Source: Clostridiales bacterium
Lineage (GTDB): Bacteria > Bacillota > Clostridia > Christensenellales > Pumilibacteraceae
Assembly: GCA_029055565.1 (NCBI GenBank)
Contig: JAIDCZ010000027.1
Span: forward strand, 1-64,000
Length of the DNA stretch: 64,000 nucleotides
Reading direction: 5' to 3'
Shown here: positions 19,335 to 31,497 of the stretch, piece by piece
How the letters are laid out: each line of letters starts with the position of its first letter
Position numbering within the stretch: position 1 is the stretch's first letter
Notes under the pieces: model-generated
Database searches by the model: none
The model's input: only the letters and a program-made list of their open reading frames with translations
Told to the model about the DNA's origin: nothing
Translations under genes and position numbers: made by a program

Positions 19335-19724
19335 TTACGAACCCGTGCGCTCACGGTAATATCGTTCTTGTAATTCTCGGAATTTTTCGGATAATTCCAG
19401 CACGTAACGCTGTTTGCCGGCGGAGTCCAAACCGTCGTACACATCGCGTTCTATAAGCTGACCTATCGGATTGAGCGTTATCTCGTTGCTGTCCAGTATG
19501 TCGCACACCTTGCGGTACATTTTTTCGTCGGCGGCGGAAGCGCTGGCCGCAACCTCGGCAAGGCGGTTTACACGCATAGAATATTCGACTATCGGCGAAC
19601 TGCCGATTTGTTTATTATTTTCGCTTTGCTCATTCTCTTGCCTAAGCGAATCGAAGTAGCCCATTTTAAGCCGTTGTTTGGCAAGCCAGCACCTTTTTTT
19701 TAGTTCTCCGGTTTTTCGTGTCAT
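19335..19724 (-). CDS. Uncharacterised protein upstream of pcrA
   Basis: I do not recognise this 129-residue protein. The ATG at 19724 has GGAGGG six bases upstream and is preferred to an earlier in-frame start at 19748. It starts with a basic MTRKTGELKKRCWLAKQRLKMGYF segment, followed by a polar stretch and an alpha-helical C-terminal half rich in charged residues (LSEKFRELQERYYRER). No cysteine cluster, signal peptide or membrane span is seen. It lies 14 bases before pcrA and is probably co-transcribed with it and ligA. Confidence 0.7.
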   Translation of the reverse strand: MTRKTGELKKRCWLAKQRLKMGYFDSLRQENEQSENNKQIGSSPIVEYSMRVNRLAEVAASASAADEKMYRKVCDILDSNEITLNPIGQLIERDVYDGLDSAGKQRYVLELSEKFRELQERYYRERTGS

Positions 19725-19845
19725 GTTGCACCCTCCATATGAGTGCATTATAGCACGGACCGATTGAGCTAAAATATAATCGCTAAAAGTTTACGTTATG
19801 TAACCTTATTCGACATAAAACGGCGTTTATAAGCGTAATGAAGTA

Positions 19846-20316
19846 TCAATACACCCTATTCCCGCCGGAAAGCGCCGCGCGCAGTTCCTCGCGGTTTGTG
19901 CGCACTACGGCCAATGTAGAACACAAAAAGTTTTCCGTTTCCTTAAACAAATTGTCAAGGTGCGCCTTGGTGCGCAAAATAAGGTTGTCGCACTGCGCAT
20001 ACGCGTTTTCTATAATTTGCTTGGATGCTATCTGCGCAGAACGCACTATTTCCGATTCCGAAATAAGCTTGTTGGCTTGCTCCTCGGCCGCGCGTATGGT
20101 GTTTTTCGCCACCACGTCGGCGTTGCCTAAAATCTCCTTGCTTCTATTCTTTACGTACGCCGCGTCCTTAACGTACTCCGGCAAAATGCGCGAAAGCTCG
20201 TCGCACAAATCGGCGCATAAATCCCAGTCCGGTTTTTTGGAAAAAAATCCATGGCCGGTGCCAAGCTCGCCTTTTAACTGTTCCAAAATTTCCAATGCGT
20301 CTTGTTGCTCTTTCAT
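19846..20316 (-). CDS. Coiled-coil protein of the post-coaD position (ATP synthase b/V-ATPase H-like annotation)
   Basis: The 156-residue product is predominantly helical with long amphipathic stretches (SKEILGNADVVAKNTIRAAEE, QIIENAYAQCDNLILRTKAH). The ATG at 20316 has AAAGGAG close upstream; the longer open frame to 20493 reads through coaD and is not used. Coiled-coil proteins at this position behind coaD are common in Clostridia and are often loosely named ATPase or V-type ATPase subunit H; a DivIVA-like role has also been suggested. There is no nucleotide-binding motif here. Function unknown. Confidence 0.75.
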   Translation of the reverse strand: MKEQQDALEILEQLKGELGTGHGFFSKKPDWDLCADLCDELSRILPEYVKDAAYVKNRSKEILGNADVVAKNTIRAAEEQANKLISESEIVRSAQIASKQIIENAYAQCDNLILRTKAHLDNLFKETENFLCSTLAVVRTNREELRAALSGGNRVY

Positions 20317-20333
20317 AACTCTCCTTTTGCCGC

Positions 20334-20810
20334 CTATCGTGTTTTGCGGTAAACTTGCAATATTTGCTTTTCCGTACTCGGCACGACATAACCACTTACG
20401 GCCCCGCCAAGCGCGGCAACCGTACGAACGACGGTAGACGAAATATGTCCGTACGCCGCGTCGGTTATAAGAATAACCGATTCCACGCCGCACAGCGACT
20501 TATACACAGCCGTCAAATCGCGCTCGTATTCCAAATCGTTGCTGTTACGCACGCCGCGAACGAGCACGCAATCGCCCTTGCTTGCTACGTAGTCGGTAAG
20601 CAAGCCGCTAAAGCTTTCCACCGTCGCGTTGGCAATGCCGGCAACCGCCGCCGCGGCAATTTCCGTGCGCACGGCAAGCGGCGCCGTATTCTTGCCGGTA
20701 TCGTCGGCTACGGCAATTATAACGCTGTCAAACAGCTTTGCCGCGCGTTCTACGATATTCCTATGTCCCAGTGTAAACGGATCAAACGTTCCCGCAAATA
20801 TCGCTTTCAC
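20334..20810 (-). CDS. coaD: Phosphopantetheine adenylyltransferase
   Basis: CoaD makes dephospho-CoA from 4'-phosphopantetheine and ATP. The protein has the nucleotidyltransferase motif GTFDPFTLGH, the VRGVRNSNDLEYE substrate region and the ISST(V)VR motif near the C-terminus. GTG at 20810 has GAGG five bases upstream and gives 158 residues; another GTG at 20816 is too close to the ribosome site. The start overlaps the end of rsmD, the usual pairing in bacteria. Confidence 0.95.
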   Translation of the reverse strand: MKAIFAGTFDPFTLGHRNIVERAAKLFDSVIIAVADDTGKNTAPLAVRTEIAAAAVAGIANATVESFSGLLTDYVASKGDCVLVRGVRNSNDLEYERDLTAVYKSLCGVESVILITDAAYGHISSTVVRTVAALGGAVSGYVVPSTEKQILQVYRKTR

Positions 20811-21339
20811 TTTCACCTCGCACTATTTCGAATGCAGATACGCCGAATACTCGGCTGTCTATTACGTTGGCCTTAGGTATCGTTTTTAGCGGTCTATCGG
20901 AGGCGTGCTCCAAAACCGCAACACCGCCTTCGGCAAGCATACCGTACTTAACGAGCAGCTTGTACACTTCCTCGGCGTAGTCCGTCCTGTACGGCGGGTC
21001 GCAAAACACCAAGTCGAACTTATCCGCCTTGAGCATGCGCATGGCTCGCCTAAAATCGGACTGTAGCGTTTGCGCCGTTATCCTAAGCTTGTCCAAATTG
21101 AGCCGAACGTTTTTGCAGTCCAAGTCCACGAATACGCAAGACTGCGCACCGCGCGACAACGCTTCTATGCCGAGCGCACCGCTTCCGCAAAAAATATCCA
21201 GACACTTTTTGCCGCGCAAAAGATCCTTGGAATCCAGCATGGAAAACAAGCTGCCCTTAACCATATCTGTGGTCGGCCTAACCTCGCCGCGCGGCGATAT
21301 AAGCTTAGCGCCCTTGTGTTGTCCGGAAATAACTCGCAT
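20782..21339 (-). CDS. rsmD: 16S rRNA guanine-966 N2-methyltransferase
   Basis: The 185-residue protein has the RsmD start MRVISGQHKGAKL, SAM motif I LDIFCGSGALGIEALSRGA and catalytic motif DLVFCDPPY. It overlaps coaD by about 29 bases and lies just after the 5-formyl-THF cyclo-ligase gene. Confidence 0.96.
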   Translation of the reverse strand: MRVISGQHKGAKLISPRGEVRPTTDMVKGSLFSMLDSKDLLRGKKCLDIFCGSGALGIEALSRGAQSCVFVDLDCKNVRLNLDKLRITAQTLQSDFRRAMRMLKADKFDLVFCDPPYRTDYAEEVYKLLVKYGMLAEGGVAVLEHASDRPLKTIPKANVIDSRVFGVSAFEIVRGESESDICGNV

Positions 21340-21342
21340 ACC

Positions 21343-21891
21343 CTAAAAGTATATCACACTTTTGTCGGTAACGCAACAATCGAGGGGTATATCGGTGCAT
21401 TCGGGTTCAAACTTTATTGCTTGTCCGCTAAACGCAAAACCTATTTTGAAAGTACGGTATTCGGCAAAAAACCTATCGTAACAGCCTTTACCATAGCCTA
21501 TGCGGTAGCCGCGCTCGTTAAAACCGAGTAACGGCGTAATGCAGAAGTCTATTTTTGACGGAATATGCGTATTATCGTAGCATTCGCGCGGAAGATTGCC
21601 CATTCTGTCCGCCTCGCCGCGCACCGACAGTCTTAGCGGCGTGATATTGCAGTCTACGGTGTACGGCGCATAAATGGTAACGTCGCGCTTTGCCGCAAGC
21701 TTGTCCAACAAATATGAAGTATCAACTTCCGACCCGATAGACGTATACACCATAACGTTGCCGTGTAGCAACGGCAAAACTTTGTCTGCTATAGCACGCG
21801 AAAGCGCCGGTCTGTCCTCAAGTCCGTTACGGTACCGGCTTAACATTACCCTAAGCTCGGTCTTATACGTAGATCCGTTCTGCCCGCCCAT
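21343..21891 (-). CDS. 5-formyltetrahydrofolate cyclo-ligase
   Basis: MTHFS recycles 5-formyl-THF to 5,10-methenyl-THF with ATP. The 182-residue protein has the N-terminal helix TELRVMLSRYRNGL and the conserved LLGFNERGYRIGYGKGCYDRF loop that binds ATP and substrate. The start ATG overlaps the end of alr by 29 bases, and no later start would keep the N-terminal helix. Confidence 0.93.
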   Translation of the reverse strand: MGGQNGSTYKTELRVMLSRYRNGLEDRPALSRAIADKVLPLLHGNVMVYTSIGSEVDTSYLLDKLAAKRDVTIYAPYTVDCNITPLRLSVRGEADRMGNLPRECYDNTHIPSKIDFCITPLLGFNERGYRIGYGKGCYDRFFAEYRTFKIGFAFSGQAIKFEPECTDIPLDCCVTDKSVIYF

Positions 21892-22855
21892 TAAATCCGG
21901 TAAGCACCTCGTAAATTATAGTTCCGTAGCACTTGGCCAAGTACTCCGTATCTTGCTTGGTTGATATCAAATACGCAAACTCGCCCAGTCTGCACCCGAC
22001 GCCTGTTACGTCTATCATACACATATCCATACACGGCATGCCTATTATCGGACACTTTACGCCGCGCACGGTAAAGTACAAACGCTTATCCGTACGCCGC
22101 AATCCGTCCGCATATCCGCATCGCACCGTCGCTATCAGCGCGTCGCGATCCAGCGTGTAATCGCCGTAGCCTATATGCCGACCGCGTTCCACTTGCGAAA
22201 GCCCTACTATTTTTGCCCTAACGCGCATGCATATATCCGTGTCGGTATGATAGCCGTACATTGCAATGCCGCACCGAGTCATATCGTATAAGTCGAAACC
22301 TGTAAGGTCGAGCGCAGTAGAACAATACAAATGCCGCTTTGCGCGCAGTATGGGATTGGCGGTAAGCCTATCGAACTCCGCGGCTTGTTCGGGCGCCGCA
22401 GACATAGCGTACAAATGCGAATACGTAGACCACGGCTCCAGGTTGTTTTGGCTACAGTATCCAACTATATCGCTAAGCTTTTGCTCGTTGGCACCCAGCC
22501 TATTCATGCCGGTGTTTACAGCCACGGAAAACCGTCTGTAACCGCTTTTTACAACGGCGTCAAGCTGAGAGGCGTCACAAACCGTCGGGACGATTTGCGG
22601 CGAATACACGCGAGTATAAGGCCCTATATCGCCGCCAAGCGTGATTATCGGCTTATTAACTGACATAGCAAGCTCTAACGCCTCGTCCGGCGTTGCGACC
22701 ATAAAGCAATCGCACAGCGGCTCTATATAACGTGCGACGGCAATGCCGTGTCCGTACGCGTCGGACTTGACGACCGCGCAAAACTCGTTGCGCGTAACGG
22801 CGCGAATGCGCCTTATGTTTTGCCGCATACGCGACAGATCTACGACAGTTTGCAT
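21863..22855 (-). CDS. alr: Alanine racemase
   Basis: Alr is a PLP enzyme making D-alanine for peptidoglycan. The 330-residue protein has the PLP-lysine motif VVKSDAYGHG (Lys30; usually VKANAYGHG), an active-site Tyr region IGYGDYTL, GYADG, and the C-terminal TIIYEVLTGF motif. At 330 residues it is shorter than the usual 360-390. No racemase-linked regulator is next to it. It begins 39 bases after atpC. Confidence 0.94.
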   Translation of the reverse strand: MQTVVDLSRMRQNIRRIRAVTRNEFCAVVKSDAYGHGIAVARYIEPLCDCFMVATPDEALELAMSVNKPIITLGGDIGPYTRVYSPQIVPTVCDASQLDAVVKSGYRRFSVAVNTGMNRLGANEQKLSDIVGYCSQNNLEPWSTYSHLYAMSAAPEQAAEFDRLTANPILRAKRHLYCSTALDLTGFDLYDMTRCGIAMYGYHTDTDICMRVRAKIVGLSQVERGRHIGYGDYTLDRDALIATVRCGYADGLRRTDKRLYFTVRGVKCPIIGMPCMDMCMIDVTGVGCRLGEFAYLISTKQDTEYLAKCYGTIIYEVLTGFNGRAERIYV

Positions 22856-22893
22856 AGCACATATTATCTATGCAATACGCGCCGACAAAGTGA

Positions 22894-25525
<2,632 letters not shown>

Positions 25526-25533
<8 letters not shown>

Positions 25534-27379
25534 TGCTTCCGTCCCTCAAAAAATACAGCGAAAACTCGTTTACGGCGTCGTCTATTTTTATTGCGTCGTC
25601 AGTGGTTATCTGCCCGCCTTTTGCAAGCTTTGCGGATATATCGGAATAATTTATATCAAAGTACTTTAGGAATTTATCCTTAAACTCGGTCATGCGCTCG
25701 ACCGGAATATTCTTTATCAGCTCTTTCGTAGTAAGATACAAAAGTATTATTTGGTGCTCCTCGCTCATCGGCATGTGCACGTCTTGCTTGATTATCTCTG
25801 TCATACGCTTGCCTTTTTCCAGCATGCGCGCAGTGGCATCGTCAAGATCGGCGCCGAATTGCGCAAACACGGCAAGCTCGCGGTACTGCGATAAATCGAG
25901 ACGCAGTTTACCCGACACCTTGCGCATTGCTTTGCTTTGCGCACTTCCGCCCACGCGCGAAACAGACAGTCCGACGTTGATAGCGGGACGTATACCGGCG
26001 TTGAACAAATCGCTTTCCAAAAAGATTTGACCGTCGGTAATGGATATTATGTTGGTGGGAATGTACGCCGAAATATCGCCGGCAAGCGTTTCCACTATCG
26101 GCAGTGCGGTAATAGACCCTCCGCCAAGCTCGGGACTGAGCTTGGCCGCGCGTTCCAGCAAACGCGAATGCAAATAGAAAATATCACCGGGGTACGCTTC
26201 TCGTCCCGGCGGGCGCTTTAACAGCAAGCTCATTGCGCGGTACGCCACGGCATGCTTACTAAGGTCGTCGTAAACGATTAGCACGTCCTTGCCGGCGTAC
26301 ATAAATTCCTCGGCAATGGCACAGCCGGCGTACGGCGCTATATACTGCAACGGCGCACTGTCACGCGCCGTCGCGCTTACTATAACGGTGTAATCCATTG
26401 CGCCGTGGTCGGTAAGCGTGCTTACTATATCGGACACCGTGGATGACTTTTGGCCTATAGCAACGTACACGCAAATAACGTCCTTGCCCTTTTGGTTGAG
26501 TATGGTGTCAACGGCTATGGACGTTTTGCCGGTCTGCCTATCGCCTATAATAAGCTCGCGCTGACCGCGGCCTATAGGTATCATGGAATCGACCGCCAAA
26601 AGGCCGGTCTTCATTGGAGTATTTACTTTATCTCTGTCCTTGATTGCGGGCGCAACAGCTTCTATAGGACGGTATTTATCGGGCACGAATTCGCCCAAGC
26701 CGTCTATAGGCTTACCGAGCGGATTAACCACACGCCCCAAAAGCTGATTGCCGACCGGAACGGACACTATCATGCCGGTTGTTTTAACGACCATCCGCGC
26801 CGAAACCTTGTCGTCGTCGTCGAGCACTATGGCGCCTACGCTACCCTCCGACAAGCTGAGCACTATGGCTTGCGTACCGTTTTCTATTTCCAACATTTCG
26901 CCGTACTCGGCGTTGGCAAGCCCACTGCACATGATAACGCCGTCGCCGCAAAACTCCACGCTTCCGGCTTGACGTACGTCAAACGACTTTTTGTAATGCG
27001 CAACCTTGCGCACAAGCTCGTTGTCCGTGCGCGCCTTTATATTTTCGGCACTTCCGTCAAAGGCAGTATCTTGCTCTTTGTCGGAAGTAGCGCTTTGCTT
27101 TGGTTTATTCTTTTTGCGACGAGTGGGCGTAGCGGCCTCAACATAGCTGTCGCTGTGGCGGAATGCACTGCCTATATTATCTATCTGCGAGCGCAAAGTG
27201 CCGTCGTAATACTTGTCGCCGTCAACAACTAGCACGCCGCCGATAAGCTCTTTGTCTATCGTATAAACGAATTCAACCGATTCGCCTTTGTGCTTGGCAC
27301 TAAAGACTTGCTCAAGCTTGCGCCGTTGCTCGCCCTTCAGCTCGGTCGCCGACGATACTTGAATGACGATTTTTTGCAT
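25526..27379 (-). CDS. atpA: ATP synthase alpha subunit fused to a delta-subunit C-terminal domain
   Basis: This protein is 617 residues, about 110 longer than a normal alpha. Residues 1-72 resemble the delta/OSCP C-terminal domain: VSSATELKGEQRRKLEQVF, then IDKELIGGVLVVDGDKYYDGTLRSQI, the pattern found just before the delta C-terminus. A basic, polar linker follows (about 73-118), and from about 119 the alpha subunit continues normally: QAGSVEFCGDGVIMCSGL, Walker A GDRQTGKT (279-286) and the arginine-finger region VSRVGGSAQSKAMR. No separate atpH lies between atpF and atpA, where it is normally found, and the N-terminal six-helix domain of delta is missing. The start ATG overlaps the atpF stop (TGATG), so the fusion is in frame from the operon itself. 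Confidence 0.95.
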
Positions 27380-27897
27380 CAGTCATTCTCCCAATCGGAC
27401 AAAACTTGCTCTATAAGCGCGTCGTTGTCGCTTTCGGTAATTTCGCGCTCCAACAGCTTTTGCGCAACTTGTACGGCAACGTTGTTTACGCTGTCGCGGT
27501 ACTCGCCTTTAAGCTGTTCCATTTGCGTAGCCGATTCCTTTTTGGCCGCGTCAACTATACTTTTGGCTTGCTCTTGCGCGTCCGCGATTATGGCGTCTGC
27601 CCTTTGCTGTGCCGCCTCCGCCGCGGTTGCCGCAATGCGCGCGTTTTCCAGCTTAAGTTCCTCCGTCTTTTTTCTGTACTCGGCGTCGCGAACCTCGCTT
27701 TCAGCTTTCAGCTTTTCGTTTTCGGCGTATACGTCGTCAAGGCTTTCACGCTTCTTTTTGAGCATATTCTTGACCGGCTTGTACAGCAATCCTATCATTG
27801 CGCCAAGCAGAATCAAAAAATTAACCACGTAAAAAAGCATGGACTTCCAATCGAGTCCAAATACTTCCAGTATGTTATCACAAAGAAACTGCGTCAT
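27379..27897 (-). CDS. atpF: ATP synthase F0 b subunit
   Basis: Peripheral stalk subunit, 172 residues: a membrane span (about 18-40, LFYVVNFLILLGAMIGLLYKPV) followed by a long helical dimerisation domain (KKKRESLDDVYAENEKLKAE...) and a C-terminal part that in other species binds the delta C-terminal domain. It directly precedes the delta-alpha fusion. Confidence 0.95.
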   Translation of the reverse strand: MTQFLCDNILEVFGLDWKSMLFYVVNFLILLGAMIGLLYKPVKNMLKKKRESLDDVYAENEKLKAESEVRDAEYRKKTEELKLENARIAATAAEAAQQRADAIIADAQEQAKSIVDAAKKESATQMEQLKGEYRDSVNNVAVQVAQKLLEREITESDNDALIEQVLSDWEND

Positions 27898-27904
27898 GAT
27901 TAAC

Positions 27905-28162
27905 TCACATTACTATAAGCATTATAGCAATCAAAAGTCCGTATATTGCAGTCGTTTCGCAAAACGCCAAGCCTATAAACAACGACGAACGTATATGTTT
28001 GGTCGCTTCAGGCTGACGAGCCATGCTCTCCACAGCCTTGCTTGTGGAAATACCCATGCCTATAGCCGCACCTACGCACGCTATAGAAGCAATACCCGCG
28101 CCAAGCGCGGCCATGCCTTCCACACCCAAAAACGCCATAACGGCAGACAAAAACACTTGCAT
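27905..28162 (-). CDS. atpE: ATP synthase F0 c subunit
   Basis: This 85-residue proteolipid has two membrane helices joined by the [12 protein letters not shown] loop. The ion-carrying Glu is in the second helix within CETTAIYG. That ETT-x-IY pattern resembles sodium-type c subunits, but the first-helix glutamine that they need (VGQG in Ilyobacter) is replaced by Met (IGMG), so the coupling ion is unclear. Confidence 0.96.
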   Translation of the reverse strand: MQVFLSAVMAFLGVEGMAALGAGIASIACVGAAIGMGISTSKAVESMARQPEATKHIRSSLFIGLAFCETTAIYGLLIAIMLIVM

Positions 28163-28178
28163 AATTACCTCCGAACAG

Positions 28179-28844
28179 CTATTCGATAGCTTCGTTAATA
28201 AAGTTCATAGAAAGGAACATAAATATATACGCTTGCATAAGCGCGTGAAACAGCGTAAACAGCGGCTCCAACACAACCGGCAAAAGATTGCGCAACGCCG
28301 TTTGGTACACTATATCCATAATTAGGTATCCGGAAAACACGCTGCCGAACAACCTAAGCGCCATAGAAAACGGCACTACCAAATCCGTAACGAGCGGAAT
28401 AACGGTAGCGTAATGCGTAAGTCGCCTCGCCCGCTTTTTAATAAACCCGATTATCAGTATGGCAAAGAACGTTATAAAGCCGAGCACGATATTACAGTTA
28501 AGATCTGACAACGGTGACCGCAGTCCGAACAGTTCTATAAGAATTCCAAACATTATAAACGCCGAGCAACCAAAATACATAGCGCCCACAGCAACCGCAT
28601 AGTTTTCCGTCATATCCTTTGAATTGCCGTCAAACATACCGACAACCCATTCCACGAGCATGCGAAACCCCGAGGTATGCTTTAGGTCCTTGTTCCAGCG
28701 CGGAATGAAAACGACGCGCACGACTACGGCAAACAATATCAAAGCAACCGTAACGACCATGGAAGAAAACATCGTTACGGTAATATCGAAATTGCCTATG
28801 CTATAAAGCACCTTGGGTGCGATTTCGGGAGCGTTAAGTTGCAT
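28179..28844 (-). CDS. atpB: ATP synthase F0 a subunit
   Basis: Membrane subunit forming the ion channels with the c ring. It has several membrane spans and the conserved arginine in [12 protein letters not shown] (usually SLRLFGNMLAG). An ATG at 28844 with AGG just upstream is chosen; a TTG at 28880 is open but lacks a ribosome site. First gene of the atp operon. Weak -35/-10-like elements lie between it and yraN but no single promoter stands out. Confidence 0.94.
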   Translation of the reverse strand: MQLNAPEIAPKVLYSIGNFDITVTMFSSMVVTVALILFAVVVRVVFIPRWNKDLKHTSGFRMLVEWVVGMFDGNSKDMTENYAVAVGAMYFGCSAFIMFGILIELFGLRSPLSDLNCNIVLGFITFFAILIIGFIKKRARRLTHYATVIPLVTDLVVPFSMALRLFGSVFSGYLIMDIVYQTALRNLLPVVLEPLFTLFHALMQAYIFMFLSMNFINEAIE

Positions 28845-28930
28845 CTTGCCTAATATATCACTTTGGTATATTAAAATCAACCGTTTTGTGAAAATATTGT
28901 GTAAACTTCAGCGCAGTTATTTCACAATAC

Positions 28931-29314
28931 TTAATAGTTCAAATAACAGTCAAAAGCGTTTTCTATGTGGTTTACGGTGTTGTCGCTAAGATAGACTTCC
29001 ACCACGTCAAAGCGTACGGGAACGCCGAACAGTCTAAACTGTTTGATATACTGCGAAGTGACTTGAGATATTTTTTTAATCTTTTGGTGACCCACCGCCT
29101 CTGCCGGCGTGCCGTATTCCAGCGACAAACGCGACTTAACCTCTACGGCAATAAGCGTTTTTTCGTCGGTCACGAAAATATCCACTTCACCCACCGAAGT
29201 GGTGTAGTTTCTGTCAAGAACGCGATAGCCGTGCGTTTCGAGGTACTTGACGGCAATATCCTCGCCCTTCGACCCGCGCTTATTCACTCGTTTTTTTCGG
29301 TTTATTCCAAACAT
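28931..29314 (-). CDS. yraN: YraN family (UPF0102) nuclease-fold protein
   Basis: The 127-residue protein has the restriction-endonuclease-like fold pattern of the family: GEDIAVKYLETHGYRVLDRNY, VGEVDIFVTDEKTLIAVEVKSR, RFDVVEVY. The cellular role is uncertain; it usually sits beside rnhB, as here (2 bases apart). Confidence 0.93.
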   Translation of the reverse strand: MFGINRKKRVNKRGSKGEDIAVKYLETHGYRVLDRNYTTSVGEVDIFVTDEKTLIAVEVKSRLSLEYGTPAEAVGHQKIKKISQVTSQYIKQFRLFGVPVRFDVVEVYLSDNTVNHIENAFDCYLNY

Positions 29315-29315
29315 T

Positions 29316-29978
29316 TCACTCTCCCGAAGTTATGGGCAAATCGTCGTAGTTCACGTCGACAAAATTCTTTATAAAGGTACGACGGTGTTCGGGACAATAT
29401 CCGTGCGCCTTTAGCGCGGCAATATGTTCGGCAGTACCGTAACCCTTGTTACCGGCAAAGCCGTATATCGGATACTGTTTATCCAGCTCCCGCATATATC
29501 TATCCCGCGTTACTTTGGCTATAATCGAGGCCGCGGCCACGCAATAGCTTTTTGCGTCGCCCTTGATTATAGGATCGTACTTTACGTCGGTTGCAAGCTT
29601 GTCTACCGCGTCTATCACGGCCAAATCCGGTCGTACTTTAAGACCCGATATTGCTTGCACCATGCCTTGTTTGGTCGCTTGCAATATGTTTATACGGTCT
29701 ATAACGCGACGATCCACCATAACTACGCAATAATCCGCTACCACAACTATTTGCTCATACAGCGTTTCGCGCTTTTTTTCACTAAGCTTTTTACTGTCGT
29801 CTATGCCGATAATAATATCGTCGTAAGGCATACTGCACGCGCACACGCATACCGGACCGGCCAGCGGGCCACGACCGGCCTCGTCAACGCCACACAGTCT
29901 ATTTACGTCGTACGCCTTGTCAAACTCCACCAGCCGCATAACCTTGTCTAAAGCTATTTGTTGTCGCATGCCGCTCAT
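29316..29978 (-). CDS. rnhB: Ribonuclease HII
   Basis: RNase HII removes ribonucleotides from DNA. The 220-residue protein shows GVDEAGRGPLAGPVCV with the catalytic DE pair, IGIDDSKKLSEKKRE, an internal Asp in LAVIDAVDKL and the AAASIIAKVTRDRYM motif. Its start overlaps rbgA by 4 bases. Confidence 0.97.
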   Translation of the reverse strand: MSGMRQQIALDKVMRLVEFDKAYDVNRLCGVDEAGRGPLAGPVCVCACSMPYDDIIIGIDDSKKLSEKKRETLYEQIVVVADYCVVMVDRRVIDRINILQATKQGMVQAISGLKVRPDLAVIDAVDKLATDVKYDPIIKGDAKSYCVAAASIIAKVTRDRYMRELDKQYPIYGFAGNKGYGTAEHIAALKAHGYCPEHRRTFIKNFVDVNYDDLPITSGE

Positions 29979-30805
29979 TTTGCGTACTCCAATGCAATCT
30001 TGCCCAACCGACCTTTGCGGTAATCGTCTATAATCGCCGCGGCCGCGCGGTCAATATCCGGTTCACCGCCGCGAATGCGAAATCCACGCGCTATAGCTAT
30101 TTTTTCCAATCCACCCTCTGCGTCGATTTCCTTGCCGTAGCGCCCGACCAAAATGCCGATATCTATGCGATTAAGCCTATCAATAAGTGCGGTGGCAAGC
30201 TCGGTAGCGTCCAGCACCTCGTCCTTTATACTTCCGATAATGGCGAGGTTTTCCCCCACGCGTCTATCTGTTATTTTTGGATACAACGTCCCCGGCGTAT
30301 CGAGTACGTCCAGCGAGGCGTCCACACGCGCCCAAACCGCCGTACGCGTTACGCCCGCACGATCGCCGGTGGTAAGCCGCGCCTTGCCGCACAAGCTGTT
30401 TATTATTGTCGATTTGCCCGTGTTAGGCACGCCAATAACTACGGCTTTGATATGTTCGTTAAGGCCGCGGTTGCGCTGGCGTTCCAGTACGTGCGCGCAC
30501 GCGCGCTTAATTGCCGGCAAAAGCTTTTTTTTGCACGACGCGCTATTTCCCTCCAAGGCAATAGCGATATGACGGTTGTCGACAAGCTTGGCAATCCAGC
30601 CGTTTACACTTTCGGTGGTAACGGTGTCGCATTTATTAAGCACGTAAACTATGGGGATATTTATCATTCCGTCGAATGCGGGATTGAAGCATGACAAAAC
30701 GGCGCGACTGTCCAAAACGTACACCGCGCAGTCCGCCGTTTTTAGGTTGGCTTCTATCTCCCTCGTGGACTTAGCCATATGTCCAGGGAACCAATTTATA
30801 TCCAT
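29975..30805 (-). CDS. rbgA: Ribosome biogenesis GTPase RbgA/YlqF
   Basis: Circularly permuted GTPase needed for late 50S assembly. The 276-residue protein starts MDINWFPGHMAKSTREIE, has the G4 motif LNKCD before the G1 motif GVPNTGKSTIINSL and G3 DTPGTLYP, and ends with an RNA-binding ANTAR-like helical domain. It lies 2 bases from trmD. Confidence 0.97.
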   Translation of the reverse strand: MDINWFPGHMAKSTREIEANLKTADCAVYVLDSRAVLSCFNPAFDGMINIPIVYVLNKCDTVTTESVNGWIAKLVDNRHIAIALEGNSASCKKKLLPAIKRACAHVLERQRNRGLNEHIKAVVIGVPNTGKSTIINSLCGKARLTTGDRAGVTRTAVWARVDASLDVLDTPGTLYPKITDRRVGENLAIIGSIKDEVLDATELATALIDRLNRIDIGILVGRYGKEIDAEGGLEKIAIARGFRIRGGEPDIDRAAAAIIDDYRKGRLGKIALEYAK

Positions 30806-30807
30806 TG

Positions 30808-31497
30808 CTACCTCTTGCCGTCGTCGGTATCGGAAAGCAAGTCCGGCCTTAGCTTTTCCGTCAAGGCGCGGCTCTGTTGCTTTCGGAATTTGTCTATTTC
30901 CTTATGATTGCCGTTTAACAACACTTCGGGCACCGACAGTCCCATAAACGTCGGCGGGCGCGTATACTGCGGGTATTCCAACATACCGTCGGAAAAGGTT
31001 TCGTCCTCATGCGATACCGCACTGCCCAGTACGCCGTCCACAAACCGCGCCGCACTGTCTATAACGACCATTGCAGCAAGCTCCCCGCCCGACAAAACGT
31101 AGTCACCGATAGAGATTTCGCGGTCTATACACAAGTCGAGCACGCGCTGATCTATACCCTCATAATGTCCGCACAGCAAAAGTATGCTATCGTTTTGGGC
31201 AAGACTGCGGCACAAACTGTCGCTAAGTCGCTCGCCCTTCGGCGACATGTATATGCGCAAATACTCGTGATTAGGGTCTACGGCGTTTATGCAGTCGTAA
31301 ACCGGCTGAGCGGTCATAACCATGCCCGCACCGCCACCGTACGGCGTGTCGTCGCACTTTTGGTGCTTGTCCTTGGAGTACGCGCGAATATCCACGGCTT
31401 GAAAATCAAGCTTGCCGCTTTTTATTGCTCTTCCGATAATGCTCTCGTTAAGGCAATCGAACATTTGCGGGAACAGCGTAAGCACCCTAATCCTCAT
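30808..31497 (-). CDS. trmD: tRNA guanine-37 N1-methyltransferase
   Basis: TrmD (SPOUT family, trefoil knot) methylates G37. The 229-residue protein has LTLFPQMFDCLNESIIGRA, PYGGGAGMVM and the knot region LLLCGHYEGIDQRVLD...EISIGDYVLSGGELAA. It overlaps rimM by 11 bases. In most Firmicutes rplS follows; here rbgA follows directly. Confidence 0.98.
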   Translation of the reverse strand: MRIRVLTLFPQMFDCLNESIIGRAIKSGKLDFQAVDIRAYSKDKHQKCDDTPYGGGAGMVMTAQPVYDCINAVDPNHEYLRIYMSPKGERLSDSLCRSLAQNDSILLLCGHYEGIDQRVLDLCIDREISIGDYVLSGGELAAMVVIDSAARFVDGVLGSAVSHEDETFSDGMLEYPQYTRPPTFMGLSVPEVLLNGNHKEIDKFRKQQSRALTEKLRPDLLSDTDDGKR

